A stretch of 64,000 bases of DNA from Bog-473 sp963828505 (GCA_963828505.1 CAWHFM010000015.1:78036-142035); one strand, 5' to 3'. Positions 44,046 through 53,396 are shown, counted from the stretch's first letter. Notes: generated by a model not told the origin, from the sequence alone. Made by a program: numbers and translations.

Positions 44046-45014
44046 CTACGCGTTGCCGATGTGGTCGGCGGGGACCGTGCCCAGGCGGCCCGCCTCGAAG
44101 TCCTCGAAGGCCTGCACGATTTCCGCCCGCGTGTTCATGACGAAGGGGCCGTGGGCGTACACGGGCTCGCCGATGGGACGGCCACCAAGGATGAGCACGT
44201 CGAGCGCCCGGTGTCGCGATTCCTGGGTTGCGTCGGCGCGCACCGCCAACGCCTCGCCGGGGCCGTGGACGATCAGCTGGCCGGTGTGGACCGGCCGGGC
44301 GTCTCCGCCGACCGTCCCGGCGCCCGAGAGCACGTAGAGGAGCGCGTTGAAGTCGCGCGGCCACGGCAGCACGAGCTCGGCTCCGGGCCCGATGCTGGCG
44401 TGGACCATGGAGATCGGTGTGTGCGTGGCTCCCGGGCCCCGGTGCCCGGCCACGTCGCCGGCGATCACGCGGACCAAGGCGCCGCCGTCGGGCGAGGTCA
44501 GGAGCACGATGTTGCCCGCATCGAGGTTCTGATAGCGCGGGTCGATCAACTTGTCCGCTGCCGGCAGGTTCACCCAGAGCTGCGTCCCGTGGAAGAGGCC
44601 ACCGCTCGCGATGAGCTGGTCGGGCGGGCGCTCGATGTGCAGGATGCCCGAGCCCGCCGTCATCCACTGGGTCGACCCGTCGGTGATGAGGCCGCCACCG
44701 CCGATGGAGTCCTGGTGCTGAAACGTGCCGTCGATCATGTAGGTCACTGTCTCGAAGCCGCGGTGGGGGTGCCACGGTGTGCCCTTGGGCTCACCGGGCG
44801 CGTACTCGACCTCGCCCATCTGATCCATGTGCACGAACGGGTCCAGGTCGGAGAGGGACACGCCGGCAAAGGCGCGTCGGACCGGGAACCCCTCACCCTC
44901 GAAGCCCGAGGGGGCATCGGTGACGGAAGCGATAGGGCGGACGGCCGCGGCCTGCTCGGCCGTGGTCTCGATCCTGGGCAGGGCCAGGGTGTCCGGAACG
45001 GTCACAGCGGGCAT
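44046..45014 (-). CDS. Pirin family protein
   Basis: 322 aa from ATG 45014 with RBS ggaggagagg; a further in-frame GTG at 45053 has none. Metal ligands in GTPWHPHRGFETVTYMIDGT and FQHQDSIGGGGLITDGSTQW, then MTAGSGILHIERPP and LWVNLPAADKLIDPRYQN. Pirins are bicupin iron proteins; some are quercetinases, others regulators. The C-terminal cupin ends NTRAEIVQAFEDFEAGRLG, as in typical pirins. Confidence 0.93.
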   Translation of the reverse strand: MPAVTVPDTLALPRIETTAEQAAAVRPIASVTDAPSGFEGEGFPVRRAFAGVSLSDLDPFVHMDQMGEVEYAPGEPKGTPWHPHRGFETVTYMIDGTFQHQDSIGGGGLITDGSTQWMTAGSGILHIERPPDQLIASGGLFHGTQLWVNLPAADKLIDPRYQNLDAGNIVLLTSPDGGALVRVIAGDVAGHRGPGATHTPISMVHASIGPGAELVLPWPRDFNALLYVLSGAGTVGGDARPVHTGQLIVHGPGEALAVRADATQESRHRALDVLILGGRPIGEPVYAHGPFVMNTRAEIVQAFEDFEAGRLGTVPADHIGNA

Positions 45015-45101
45015 GGTGTCCTCTCCTCCAGTCGCGCCGTCATAGCGCGACACCCTTACAACGCGCCGGCGCGCTGTTCTGTTCCGCTCCTGTCCCGCCG
45101 C

Positions 45102-45962
45102 TCAAGAGGCGTCGAGGCGCGCCACCTGCTCGGCGCTGAGCTGAAGGTCCGCCGCCGCGGCGGAGGCCCGGGCCGACTCAGGCCGGCTGCTTCCGGGGAT
45201 CGGGACGACGCGCGACCCCTTGGCCAGCATCCAGGCCAGGGTCACCTGTTGGGGCGAGGCACCGACCTCGGCCGCCACCTGGGCGAAGGCCGAGTGGTCC
45301 TTCTGAATGCGATCCGCCCGGCCGATCCCTCCCAGCGGGCTCCAGGGGATGAACGCCACCCCGATCTCCTCGCAGTGCTCCAGCTCTGGCTCGGAGGAGC
45401 GGAAGCGCGGCGAGAACTCGTTCTGCACGCTGGCCAGCCGGCCGTCCAGGACTCGCTGCGCCTCGTCGATCTGCGCGACGGTTGCGTTCGATACGCCGGC
45501 CATGAGGATCTTGCCCTCGTCGAGCAGCTCGGCCAGTGCGCCGACCGATTCGGCCCACGGCACCGAGGGATCGGGCCGGTGGTACTGGTACAGCCCGATC
45601 GCCTCTACGCCGAGCGCTTTGAGCGACGCTTCGCAGGCCTGCTTCACGTAGGCCGGGTCACCGTGAACCGTCCAGGTGCCGTCCCCTGGGCGGCGGTGGC
45701 CGCCCTTGGTGGCGACGAGCACGTCGTCCGTCGGTCCGCCGTAGGCCGCGAGCGCCTCGGCCACCAGCCTCTCCCCGTGCCCGTGTTCGTCGACGCTGAG
45801 CGAGTAGGCGTCCGCCGTGTCGATGATCGTCACGCCCGCGTCGAGCGAGGCGTGGATGGTGGCGAGGGCACGGGCACGGTCAGGTCTCCCTTCAATGGAG
45901 AGCGGCATCTCCCCCAGGCCGACGGCGCTCACCGTCCGCCCGCCGATCTGGCGGTGTTGCAT
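45102..45962 (-). CDS. Aldo/keto reductase
   Basis: 286 aa from ATG 45962 (RBS gaggagg). MQHRQIGGRTVSAVGLGEMP, catalytic TIIDTADAYSLSVDEHGHGE (Asp, Tyr), VLVATKGGHRRPGDGTW (Lys), LYQYHRPDPSVPWAESV (His), and AWMLAKGSRVVPIPGSSRPE for NADPH. Different from the AKR at 15303 (short AKR13-like form); substrate unknown. Transcribed away from pirin's promoter region in the same strand, with 88 nt between. Confidence 0.9.
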   Translation of the reverse strand: MQHRQIGGRTVSAVGLGEMPLSIEGRPDRARALATIHASLDAGVTIIDTADAYSLSVDEHGHGERLVAEALAAYGGPTDDVLVATKGGHRRPGDGTWTVHGDPAYVKQACEASLKALGVEAIGLYQYHRPDPSVPWAESVGALAELLDEGKILMAGVSNATVAQIDEAQRVLDGRLASVQNEFSPRFRSSEPELEHCEEIGVAFIPWSPLGGIGRADRIQKDHSAFAQVAAEVGASPQQVTLAWMLAKGSRVVPIPGSSRPESARASAAAADLQLSAEQVARLDAS

Positions 45963-46157
45963 GGCTCCTCCTCACACTGGTCGAGATCCTCGAGCGGGCT
46001 GAGGCCGACCTGCTTCGTCAGCATCCCGGCGACGTCTGAGACGATACCGCCGGCCGGCTCCGGCGAACACGGCCTCGAGCGTCACCGAGTCCGGGCTCAC
46101 GGTCCGCGCCGCGATGGTCGCGGGCGGGGATGGTGGCGGGCGGACGATGGCGGCGGG

Positions 46158-46445
46158 TCACATGACGACGTGAAATGCCACGCGATACACCATGGTGTCG
46201 TCCGCGATAGGTCCGGCGTGAGCCGCCCGGTGGCGCAGCTCTTCGAGGTCGGACTCACCGGACCGTCGTACGTCGGCATCCGAGATCGACGCGAAGGGCA
46301 CGAGCTCGATCCGGTCGACTTCGATCGTCGCGGGCCCGACCCGATACCGCCCGCCAACCTTGACTCGTGGTCGCTTCCACAGCCGGAACGAGACGGTGAT
46401 GCGGCCCGCGGCGACGTCGTTGCGCAGCTCTTCGCCGAACTCCAC
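46158..46445 (-). CDS. ASCH-domain-like small protein
   Basis: 95 aa from GTG 46445. GRITVSFRLWKRPRVKVGGR, then RVGPATIEVDRIELVPFASI and SDADVRRSGESDLEELRHRA match the short actinobacterial ASCH/PUA-like proteins, thought to bind RNA or nucleotides; function untested. TAGCCT sits 7 nt before the GTG, so transcription is probably leaderless. It lies downstream of the TetR-like gene on the same strand. Confidence 0.7.
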   Translation of the reverse strand: MEFGEELRNDVAAGRITVSFRLWKRPRVKVGGRYRVGPATIEVDRIELVPFASISDADVRRSGESDLEELRHRAAHAGPIADDTMVYRVAFHVVM

Positions 46446-46452
46446 CGCCGCG

Positions 46453-46458
46453 AGGCTA
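46453..46458 (-). promoter_or_regulatory. Leaderless -10 element of ASCH-like gene
   Basis: TAGCCT on the minus strand, 7 nt before GTG 46445. Confidence 0.5.
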
Positions 46459-46571
46459 CGCGTCTCGGGACGGCCTCTCGCCTCCCGGTCTCATCGTTGG
46501 TGCGCGGCGAGATGCCTCCGAAGGGTGTTCTATTGCCTTCGCCTGCTCAGGAACTCCAGCGACCGTCGCGC

Positions 46572-47178
46572 TCACCCCGGCGGGTGGCGGCCGGCGCGTA
46601 CAGCTTCCTCGACCAGTCCGATGAGCCAGGTGAGCGCGTCGCGGGCCTGCTGATGCGGCAACTGCCAATCGACGGTCATTCGCTCGAAGGAGCCGACGCT
46701 CCACAGGACGTCGAGAAGAGCAGCGACGGCCGCCGCCGTCGGCGCCGGCCACTCTGTCGTCCACGGTTCGAGTGCGTCGTGCAGCGCCTCGCGCTCGGCG
46801 CAGGAGAGCTTCCGTCATCGTCGGGTCCATCGGACGCTTCTCGAACGTGTACGAGGAGACGTGATCGAAGATGCGCCCGGCCACGTCGCCGACATCTTCC
46901 AGCTGGAAGTTCGCCAGGTCGATTCCTGCGTCGCGCTCGAGGTCGCGCATGACGGCATCGCGAAGCCCGCGCTCGTCGGTGAAGTGGCGGTACACCGTGC
47001 GCTCGTTGACCTCCGCCTCCTGGGCCACGGCGCGGATGGTCAGGGATTGCCAGTCTCTGACCGACGATTTGCGCAGAAGCTTCTTGGCTGCGCCGACGAT
47101 CCGCTCGCGGGTCTCCACGGACTGGGCCCGCCGGGCCGGGCTGTTGTAGGCCCGAGATCCCCGCGGCTCGTCACTCAC
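46572..47178 (-). pseudogene. TetR/AcrR-family regulator with a frameshift
   Basis: The N-terminal HTH is intact: ERIVGAAKKLLRKSSVRDWQ, SLTIRAVAQEAEVNERTVYR HFTDERGLRD. The frame changes at about 46805-46811 (just after PTMTEAL); in the shifted frame coding continues LSCAEREALHDALEPWTTEW, AAAVAALLDVLWSVGSFERM, DALTWLIGLVEEAVRAGRHP to TGA at 46572. Without the shift, translation runs to 46456 as Arg-rich nonsense. One extra or missing base accounts for it; sequencing error or recent inactivation cannot be told apart. GTG 47178 is the likely start (GTG 47217 possible). Confidence 0.75.
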
Positions 47179-47335
47179 CGGCGGAACCCGCGTGCGGCGA
47201 GGTGAAACTCGCGTCAACGTGGCGGAGCATCCGCCCGACGTCCGTCACCCCGGTGGTCATCGGGGGATTCCCCCTTCGCGAATTGATGTCAGAGTATGAC
47301 GAACGGGTTTCGGCGTCGTCAAGCTCCTGGGCGTG

Positions 47336-48439
47336 TCACGCCCCGAGGCGCTGAAGGGCGTCCAGCGAGCCATGGTCCATGAATGCCGCGGCAAAACGCT
47401 CAATCAGGGCGCGGCAGACCTCTGGACTCTGGGCTCGATCGGAGCGGTGGGTGGCCAGCCAGACGGCGAGGCCGTACGGGTGGGACGAGGCGTACCTCAT
47501 GCAGGTTTCTGCCTCCGAAGGCCGCTCCCCGGCGGCCACGGCCAACGCGTCTCGGTATGCCGCCACGAGGTGGTGCTCGGAGGACCGCCGGTCCTCGACC
47601 GTCAGGGCGGACACCAGGAAGTAGGCGACATCTTGCGCCCAGCTTCCCCGCCGGCAGACCTGCCAGTCCAAGAATCCGACGCGGTTGCCGGGAAGCAGAT
47701 AGGTGTTTCCGACGTGGGGATCGGCGTGCAGAAGGGTGAGGTGGCCCGTCCCGAAGGAGTCCATGGAGCGCAGCGAGGAGTCGACGAGGGTCTCCATGCT
47801 GAGGGCGCGCACCGCGTCCGGAAGCAGATCACGAGCCCGTTCGGCGCCGATGGGCACGCTCGACCGGAAGGAATCTGTCCATCCGGGTGTGGCTCGCCAG
47901 GTCTGCAGCCATCGGAGATCCGCCAGCTCGACGCTGTTCCAGTACAGGCTGTGGAGCGCCGCCAACGATCTGAGTCCGTGCTCGACCTGCTCCACGGACA
48001 CGTGGCACGTGGCGTCACATGGTTGGCCATCTCGGAGCGTGACGTCCTCCATCACGATGGCGTAGTCGAGTCGCGTCCGGTCGATGGCGACGTAGTAGGG
48101 ATGGGGATGGTCGACCGGTATGGGGAGGGAAGATGCGTAGAGCTCGGGCTCGTTGAAGAGGTTGCCGTTCTTGGCATGTGACTCGCGGAAGGATCCCTCG
48201 CCCTTGACAAAGACGACCGGTGGGCCTGTTCCCTGGGCGTAGGTCACTCCGAGTCTGGCGCGGCGGTTGGTTCCGTCATCTCGCTCGAGCACCTCGACCG
48301 CGGCAACCTCGACGTCGACCAGGTCTCGCTTTAGCGCGGCGGTCATCCAGGCGGGTGAGACCTCCGACCAGTCGCGAGGCACCGCCGGAGGCTCACTCCG
48401 GGATGGAATCCGCGGTCTGTCACTCCGCCCTGGGACCAC
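47336..48439 (-). CDS. APH/ecdysteroid-kinase-like phosphotransferase
   Basis: 367 aa from GTG 48439. Protein-kinase-like fold of small-molecule kinases: PVVFVKGEGSFRESHAKNGN (Lys), NEPELYASSL, YAIVMEDVTLRDGQ, the catalytic loop LTLLHADPHVGNTYLLPGNR (Asp, Asn) and the metal-binding VGFLDWQVCRRGSWAQDVAY. The family phosphorylates aminoglycosides, steroids or other alcohols; actinobacterial members of this subtype often sit in lipid/CoA catabolic regions. TAGGGT 6 nt before the GTG indicates a leaderless transcript. Confidence 0.88.
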   Translation of the reverse strand: MVPGRSDRPRIPSRSEPPAVPRDWSEVSPAWMTAALKRDLVDVEVAAVEVLERDDGTNRRARLGVTYAQGTGPPVVFVKGEGSFRESHAKNGNLFNEPELYASSLPIPVDHPHPYYVAIDRTRLDYAIVMEDVTLRDGQPCDATCHVSVEQVEHGLRSLAALHSLYWNSVELADLRWLQTWRATPGWTDSFRSSVPIGAERARDLLPDAVRALSMETLVDSSLRSMDSFGTGHLTLLHADPHVGNTYLLPGNRVGFLDWQVCRRGSWAQDVAYFLVSALTVEDRRSSEHHLVAAYRDALAVAAGERPSEAETCMRYASSHPYGLAVWLATHRSDRAQSPEVCRALIERFAAAFMDHGSLDALQRLGA

Positions 48440-48445
48440 GCGCAG

Positions 48446-48451
48446 ACCCTA
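48446..48451 (-). promoter_or_regulatory. Leaderless -10 element of phosphotransferase gene
   Basis: TAGGGT on the minus strand, 6 nt before GTG 48439. Confidence 0.6.
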
Positions 48452-48507
48452 CAAGCGGGCGCGACGGCCAGCATTCGTCCGACGCTCTTCTTGCGAAGGA
48501 CCCGTTG

Positions 48508-48981
48508 TCACCGATTTGGAGATCGAGTGACAACGACAGAGCACGGCGCGTGACGAACGACATAGTCGGAGACCGAGCCCAGGAACGCCCTTTTGATACC
48601 ACCGCGACCGCGTGAGCCGAGGACGATGGCCGCCGCGTCCGCCTGAGCGGCGAATTTGCAGAGGGCGGGTCCGGGCTCGCCCTCGACCACGAATGTCTCG
48701 ACCTCTTCGCTTCGTGGCATGTTCAAGGTTGCCAACGCCTCCTTGGTGGCCTCCACGGCTGCCTGGCCCTGGGTTCGCGCTTCCCGATGTTGCTCATCGA
48801 TTTCGTCGTACGTCATCGTCGCCCCGGCGTGGCCCGTCGCGTCCTCAGCGAGGGAGGGGTCGACGGTGTCGGCGACGGCCACGATCATGATGCGGTCTGC
48901 GGACCCCATGAGAGCGATCCCGGCTGAGGCCGCTTGGATCGCAATGTCCGAACCGTCAGTGGCGACAACCAGGGTGATCAT
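48508..48981 (-). CDS. Universal stress protein (UspA family)
   Basis: 157 aa from ATG 48981. TLVVATDGSDIAIQAASAG start and the ATP-binding C-terminal motif VLGSRGRGGIKRAFLGSVSD followed by YVVRHAPCSVVVTR (GxxGxxxxxxxGSxxxxV pattern). A single-domain, ATP-binding Usp induced by stress in many bacteria. No obvious RBS or TANNNT close to the start. Confidence 0.93.
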   Translation of the reverse strand: MITLVVATDGSDIAIQAASAGIALMGSADRIMIVAVADTVDPSLAEDATGHAGATMTYDEIDEQHREARTQGQAAVEATKEALATLNMPRSEEVETFVVEGEPGPALCKFAAQADAAAIVLGSRGRGGIKRAFLGSVSDYVVRHAPCSVVVTRSPNR

Positions 48982-49218
48982 GGTCTGGTCACGACGGCTT
49001 CCGATGCCACAGGGCGGCCGATCTCGCTGCGACCACGCTCACGGCCTCCTTTGGGCTCATCGACTACGGGGCTCATGAGGATTCCGATCGGCGTACTCGC
49101 ACGTTTCGATCGTAGGCAAAAGATCCATGATGTGACGCCTCGAGGCCCCTGTCCTGGCGCAGCTTCTGGACAGCGTGAGGCCGCAGGAAAACTCAACTGG
49201 CTACGGCACTGCCGAGAC

Positions 49219-49266
49219 AGCCCCGGTGATTGTCGGTTTAGCCCGGGTGATTGTCAGGACAGCCCG
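49219..49266. repeat. 21-bp tandem repeat with ggtgattgtc core
   Basis: agccccggtgattgtcggtt and agcccgggtgattgtcagga repeat at 49219 and 49240, with a third partial copy (agcccg) at 49261. Tandem ggtgattgtc-type units resemble terminal repeats of some insertion sequences (IS21-like), but no transposase is present. Confidence 0.6.
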
Positions 49267-49323
49267 ACGAACTTTGGAACCTGACGCAGCACGAAGCGCA
49301 GCATTTGACGTTCACGGTGGAGG

Positions 49324-49347
49324 AGGCCGGCCGATTCGGGCCGGCCT
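49324..49347. repeat. Perfect 9-bp inverted repeat hairpin
   Basis: aggccggcc gattcg ggccggcct: nine paired bases with a 6-nt loop. No downstream T-run, so not a canonical terminator, though high-GC actinobacteria do use T-poor hairpins. Confidence 0.6.
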
Positions 49348-49535
49348 GGACGCCCGCAGGGTTCCAGAGGAGTCATATGGCTCTCCCGCGACGGAATGAG
49401 CGACCACACGATCGGCGAGTCGGCGCCTACGTCGTCGCACGCCTGGGCGAGACTTGTGACGGGCAGTGGCTCCGGGGATCGCGACCTTTTAGAGCGCCGG
49501 CGAGCTGAGGCCCCCGTGCACGACTTTGCCCTTTC

Positions 49536-51710
49536 CTACGAGCAGACGTGGTCGTGGCCGAGCACGAGCGACGCCTCGATTCGGGCGATCTCGGCCGGGT
49601 TGAGGTGGCGGGCGGCATCGCCGATCCAGCGCGTGAGCCCGGTTCGTTCGCCCGCCGCGGCGAGCGCCCGGGCGCCCGCCTCCCAGAGCGCGAAGTCGTC
49701 GGGGCCGGCGCCGCGCAGCCCCGCCACGGCCGCGTCGAACGCACCTCGGTAGTCGCCCGCTTTCAGACGATCGGTGGCGAGCGAGAGTGCGCAGGTGGCG
49801 ACGGCGACGGTCATCTGGGTGTCGAGGTGATCTCCTCCTACCCACTCGTAGAGTTCGATGACGTCTTCGAAGGGACGGCCCCGCACCAAGGCCAGGGCCT
49901 GGCCCCGCAACTCGCTCGCTCGGTCTCCTCCGGTGGCGTCGGCCTGGCGCACCAGGTGCTGGAAGTTCGCCCAGTCCGAGGCGACGCCAACGAGCAGGTA
50001 GCCCTCACGGCCGGCCTCGGGCAGGTGGTTGACCCCGACCTCGGCGCGCAGCTCGGACAGGTAGTTGCCCAGCGTCTCCTCAACGACCCCCTCTTTGGTC
50101 GAGCCCGTCGGCCACATGCCGAGCAGGATCTGGCCGGCGGACAGGTGCCGGCGGTCATGGCAGACGAGGTAGACCAAGAGCTCGTCGACGATCCGGCGGT
50201 CGCTGCGACGGCGAAGGCCGGTGATCTCGACCGGCCCGAGCACGTTGACCACCGGGTCGACAACGGCGGCAGCGTCGGTGACGTCCGCCGGGACGAGGAT
50301 TGGCTCGGCTCCATTAATCGATCTGAGATCGCGCTCGGCGTCCGCCTCGACGAGGTCGACCGGATCCTGCGGTATCGGGACTCTCGGCGTATCGGTTTCC
50401 GTAGGCACCGCAGGTGCGACGGGAGGATGGCGGCGCCGGCGCTCGAGGACCAGTGCTCCAGCGGCGAGGACCGCCAACCCGAGCACGGTCAGCCAGATTG
50501 GGAAGGCGCCGCCCGCCGAGCCCCCTGCTTCACCCGACGCCGAAGCAGTGGCCGACGCCGTCGGGGGCAGCGCTGCGCCCACCCACGGCGGCGTTGCCTG
50601 GTGGGCTTCGGCGGGAAGCGCCGGAAAGGCAAGCGGGATCGTAACGGGAGCGGTCACATCGAGCGTCGCGTTGCCCGACTCGGCCGTGAACCGCGTGAAC
50701 TCGGTCCCACGGAAGGCCCCGGCATTGACGCTCAGTGTCCCGTCCGTCAGCGCCCCGGGGACCACAAACGAGTACTCGGCGTCGAAGAGACCGTCGTCGT
50801 GGCTGCCCTTGCCGCTGTTGTCGCCCCCATTGCTCATGGTCGCCGTGATCGCTGTGCCGCCGGCGGGGGTGAAGCTCAGCAGCGAGCCCGGCAGCGGGGA
50901 CGGGGCGCCGAGGTAGTGACCCGAGCCGCTCAGGTCGTTCGGGTCGAATGGGTACTCGGCGTCGAGCACGACGCTCAGCACAGCCTGATCGGGATCCGAC
51001 GGTGGTGCTCCGGTACCGCTCGGAGGGAACTCGCCGAGCGTGGCGCTCTCGACGCTGACCGCGGCGGTGTCGGAGAACCCGTCGGCCGGATTGGACAAGG
51101 TGAGCGTCCCGGTGGCGGTGGAGGTGGCCGCCAGTGTGGGCATCGTGGCATCGCGATAGAGCACGACCGGTGCGGGTGCCGTGCGCGTCAGCCTCCACAG
51201 ATCGAAGCCCTGGGAGAAGGATCCCTCAGTGATGACGAGATCCACGTCGTGCGTGGTATTTGGCACCGAGACCGTGAACCGGCCCGAGCCGCTGCCCCAA
51301 CCGGTTCGCGCCCCGGAGCCGAAGATCTCCTTTCCGATCGCCGTCAGCGACAGCGGCTGGGACTGGTTCCCCGCCGCCACCAACGCGCTGATGGGCAGGG
51401 TGCCCGACGCCGGAATGGCGTCGCTTTTGACGCTCAAGCTCAACGCGAAGACCACAAAGCGGTGACCGGGCAGTGCTTCGGCGCGATTACCGCCGATGCT
51501 GGCTTCGGCCGGCCAGGAGACAGATGTGACAGTGGCCGCGAAATCTTGCTCGCGCAGGCGGCCGTCGACCGGAGTGACGCCCGCATTGGTCTCCCGTCCG
51601 CCGTCGTGGCGTGCGTCCTGCGCCTCGGCCGGGCTCGACGAAAGGACTAGGTATGACGCCAGTCCCATCGCTGCGAGCGCGGCGCGCTGACTCCGTCTTC
51701 TCCTCAACAT
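49536..51710 (-). CDS. Membrane-tethered SARP/BTAD-like regulator
   Basis: 724 aa from ATG 51710. Signal-anchor-like N-terminus (RAALAAMGLASYLVLSSSPA), a secreted beta-rich region (about 35-395) with repeated DxDGLFDAEYSFVVPG-like elements, one membrane helix (PIWLTVLGLAVLAAGALVLE, about 403-422) with a basic stop (RRRRH), then a cytoplasmic half: a winged-helix OmpR-like segment (NVLGPVEITGLRRRSDRRIV, HLSAGQILLGMWPTGSTKEG, YLSELRAEVG) and a BTAD-type helical repeat region (ELRGQALALVRGRPFEDVIE to its end). This suggests a one-piece transmembrane transcription factor. Leaderless TACCTT 6 nt upstream. Confidence 0.75.
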   Translation of the reverse strand: MLRRRRSQRAALAAMGLASYLVLSSSPAEAQDARHDGGRETNAGVTPVDGRLREQDFAATVTSVSWPAEASIGGNRAEALPGHRFVVFALSLSVKSDAIPASGTLPISALVAAGNQSQPLSLTAIGKEIFGSGARTGWGSGSGRFTVSVPNTTHDVDLVITEGSFSQGFDLWRLTRTAPAPVVLYRDATMPTLAATSTATGTLTLSNPADGFSDTAAVSVESATLGEFPPSGTGAPPSDPDQAVLSVVLDAEYPFDPNDLSGSGHYLGAPSPLPGSLLSFTPAGGTAITATMSNGGDNSGKGSHDDGLFDAEYSFVVPGALTDGTLSVNAGAFRGTEFTRFTAESGNATLDVTAPVTIPLAFPALPAEAHQATPPWVGAALPPTASATASASGEAGGSAGGAFPIWLTVLGLAVLAAGALVLERRRRHPPVAPAVPTETDTPRVPIPQDPVDLVEADAERDLRSINGAEPILVPADVTDAAAVVDPVVNVLGPVEITGLRRRSDRRIVDELLVYLVCHDRRHLSAGQILLGMWPTGSTKEGVVEETLGNYLSELRAEVGVNHLPEAGREGYLLVGVASDWANFQHLVRQADATGGDRASELRGQALALVRGRPFEDVIELYEWVGGDHLDTQMTVAVATCALSLATDRLKAGDYRGAFDAAVAGLRGAGPDDFALWEAGARALAAAGERTGLTRWIGDAARHLNPAEIARIEASLVLGHDHVCS

Positions 51711-51716
51711 GCGCAC

Positions 51717-51722
51717 AAGGTA
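51717..51722 (-). promoter_or_regulatory. Leaderless -10 element of SARP-like gene
   Basis: TACCTT on the minus strand, 6 nt before ATG 51710. Confidence 0.45.
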
Positions 51723-51940
51723 ACCGGGGCGGAATGCATCTTTGGATCGCGCACACTGCTGATGCAAACAGTTCCGTCAACACGATGCGGAGCGGGTCTG
51801 AATGAAACGCAACAGGGACAGGGATTGATTGCTGCCCAGCCTCGACCTTTCGGAGATGACGTGCGAGGCACGACGGCCCTCGTAGGCGGCGTGTGGCCCG
51901 GCGGTGCCGTTTACACGCTCTCCCATACGGTGGGGCTTGG

Positions 51941-53173
51941 CTAATCCTTCGACTCGTATGCGATCAGGGACTGGTCACCACCGTTAACGTAGAGAGTCCC
52001 AGAGCTATCCATCGCCGGGGAGGGAGGCGGATTACCGGCATCGGGATACACATTCGTGGTCCACACCAACGAACCTTGTGGACTGAACGCGGAGACAGCA
52101 GAGTCATTTTGGATGTAGATGTTGCCGCCGGCGTCCGATACTGGCGACGAGAAATAGGTGAAGCCGGTTTCAGGCGGAGCAGAGTAGGACCAGGCCAACG
52201 TGCCGTCTGATCGTCGGAGAACGACGACGGTACCTCCATCGCCGACGTCGAGGCAGGCGACGACTTGTCCAGCTGCGGTGACGGTGGCCGGAGAATTGGG
52301 GGCGAAGGTACCGTCGGGTGATACGTAGGACCACTTCAGCGTGCCGTTGGCATTGATCGCGTCGAGAGTCCCTCCAGATGTCACGTAGATCGTGCCGTCT
52401 GGACCGACTGCTGGGACGTCCGTGACCGCTATCGGATACGTCCATTCCACTAGTCCGCCCGTCGGACCGGCGGAAAGTGCGTAGAGATCGACCCTTCCGG
52501 CAACGTAGAGCGTCGTGCCATCAGGTGAAAGGGCCGGTACCGTGGAAGCGTACGCGTCGGCAGAAGACCAATAGCGGTCTCCGTTCTGCGGGTTCAGTGC
52601 TTCCAGACCCTTGTTCTCGTTCCAGGCGTACACGGTCCCGTCGGGGCCGATCGTCGGATCCAACGTGCCGGCGAAGCCCTTTCGCTGCCACAGCGTTCGG
52701 CCGTCCTTAATGGCGTAGAGGGTGTTGGTGGCCAGGTAGACCACACCATCAGCTGCGACAGCAGGCGTGGTGTTCAGTGCACCCCCGGCCCCTCTCACTC
52801 CCGACAACGACCACGTCCACAGCGTCTTGTGCGTGCTCGGAGATATGGCCACGACGTGCGTACGAGTAAAGGGTGGAGTTGCTGGTGATTGCACCAGATA
52901 AATGGTCCCCTTGCTTCCGACAACAGGAGAGTTCCCCCAATCTACGTATCCCTGCGGTTCGGTGCGATTCGGATTGAGCTCCCAACCGGTGGCTGGCGAC
53001 GAAGGTCCGACCGCTTGGCTCGCACCCGCATGTGTGAAACCGCCGCCCAACATGGGCCACTCTTCTCCCCCAGCCAAGCTGGAATTCGACGTCGCACCAA
53101 GGACGGGTGACGACAGGCCCACGGCAACGACCGCCATCGCCAGGCCGACAGCCGCAACGCGCATCCGTCCCAT
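51941..53173 (-). CDS. Secreted PQQ-like beta-propeller repeat protein
   Basis: 410 aa. Signal peptide MRVAAVGLAMAVVAVGLSSP. Then about seven propeller blades of the PQQ_2 type with recurring GTIYLVQSP, DGVVYLATNTLYAIKDGRTL, DGTVYAWNENKGLEALNPQN, DGTIYVTSGGTLDAINANGT, GGNIYIQNDSAVSAFSPQGS and GTLYVNGGDQSLIAYES. The N-terminus WPMLGGGFTHAGASQ is the usual opening of BamB-like or PQQ-repeat proteins. No quinoprotein dehydrogenase catalytic motifs, so a binding or scaffold role is likely. G+C is lower than in the housekeeping regions. Confidence 0.88.
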   Translation of the reverse strand: MGRMRVAAVGLAMAVVAVGLSSPVLGATSNSSLAGGEEWPMLGGGFTHAGASQAVGPSSPATGWELNPNRTEPQGYVDWGNSPVVGSKGTIYLVQSPATPPFTRTHVVAISPSTHKTLWTWSLSGVRGAGGALNTTPAVAADGVVYLATNTLYAIKDGRTLWQRKGFAGTLDPTIGPDGTVYAWNENKGLEALNPQNGDRYWSSADAYASTVPALSPDGTTLYVAGRVDLYALSAGPTGGLVEWTYPIAVTDVPAVGPDGTIYVTSGGTLDAINANGTLKWSYVSPDGTFAPNSPATVTAAGQVVACLDVGDGGTVVVLRRSDGTLAWSYSAPPETGFTYFSSPVSDAGGNIYIQNDSAVSAFSPQGSLVWTTNVYPDAGNPPPSPAMDSSGTLYVNGGDQSLIAYESKD

Positions 53174-53396
53174 TGGGGCCTCCTTGACCTACCACAACTA
53201 GCCGCAAGCTAACACCGGGTCTCCGCACACTCAACGAACCGACAAACGGGTGATCGCACCGTCACCGAACGTGAACCAGCGCCACGGTTCCGGCGTTGGC
53301 CGCAAGCCAAGGACAAGCGCTTGGCTTGCCCGGCTGAATCAGTGCGTCGGCGCGCACCGGCCACGGCCGACATTGAACCACGTGTTCTGCCAGTCG

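Larger units (their letters stand above)
48982..49535. other. 554-nt region with repeats, no supportable gene
   Basis: No reading frame with convincing codon use or family resemblance. One short frame contains LTFTVEEAGRFG, reminiscent of the start of excisionase-type HTH proteins, but does not continue as one. It contains the 21-bp tandem repeat (49219-49266) and a strong hairpin (49324-49347). Confidence 0.5.
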
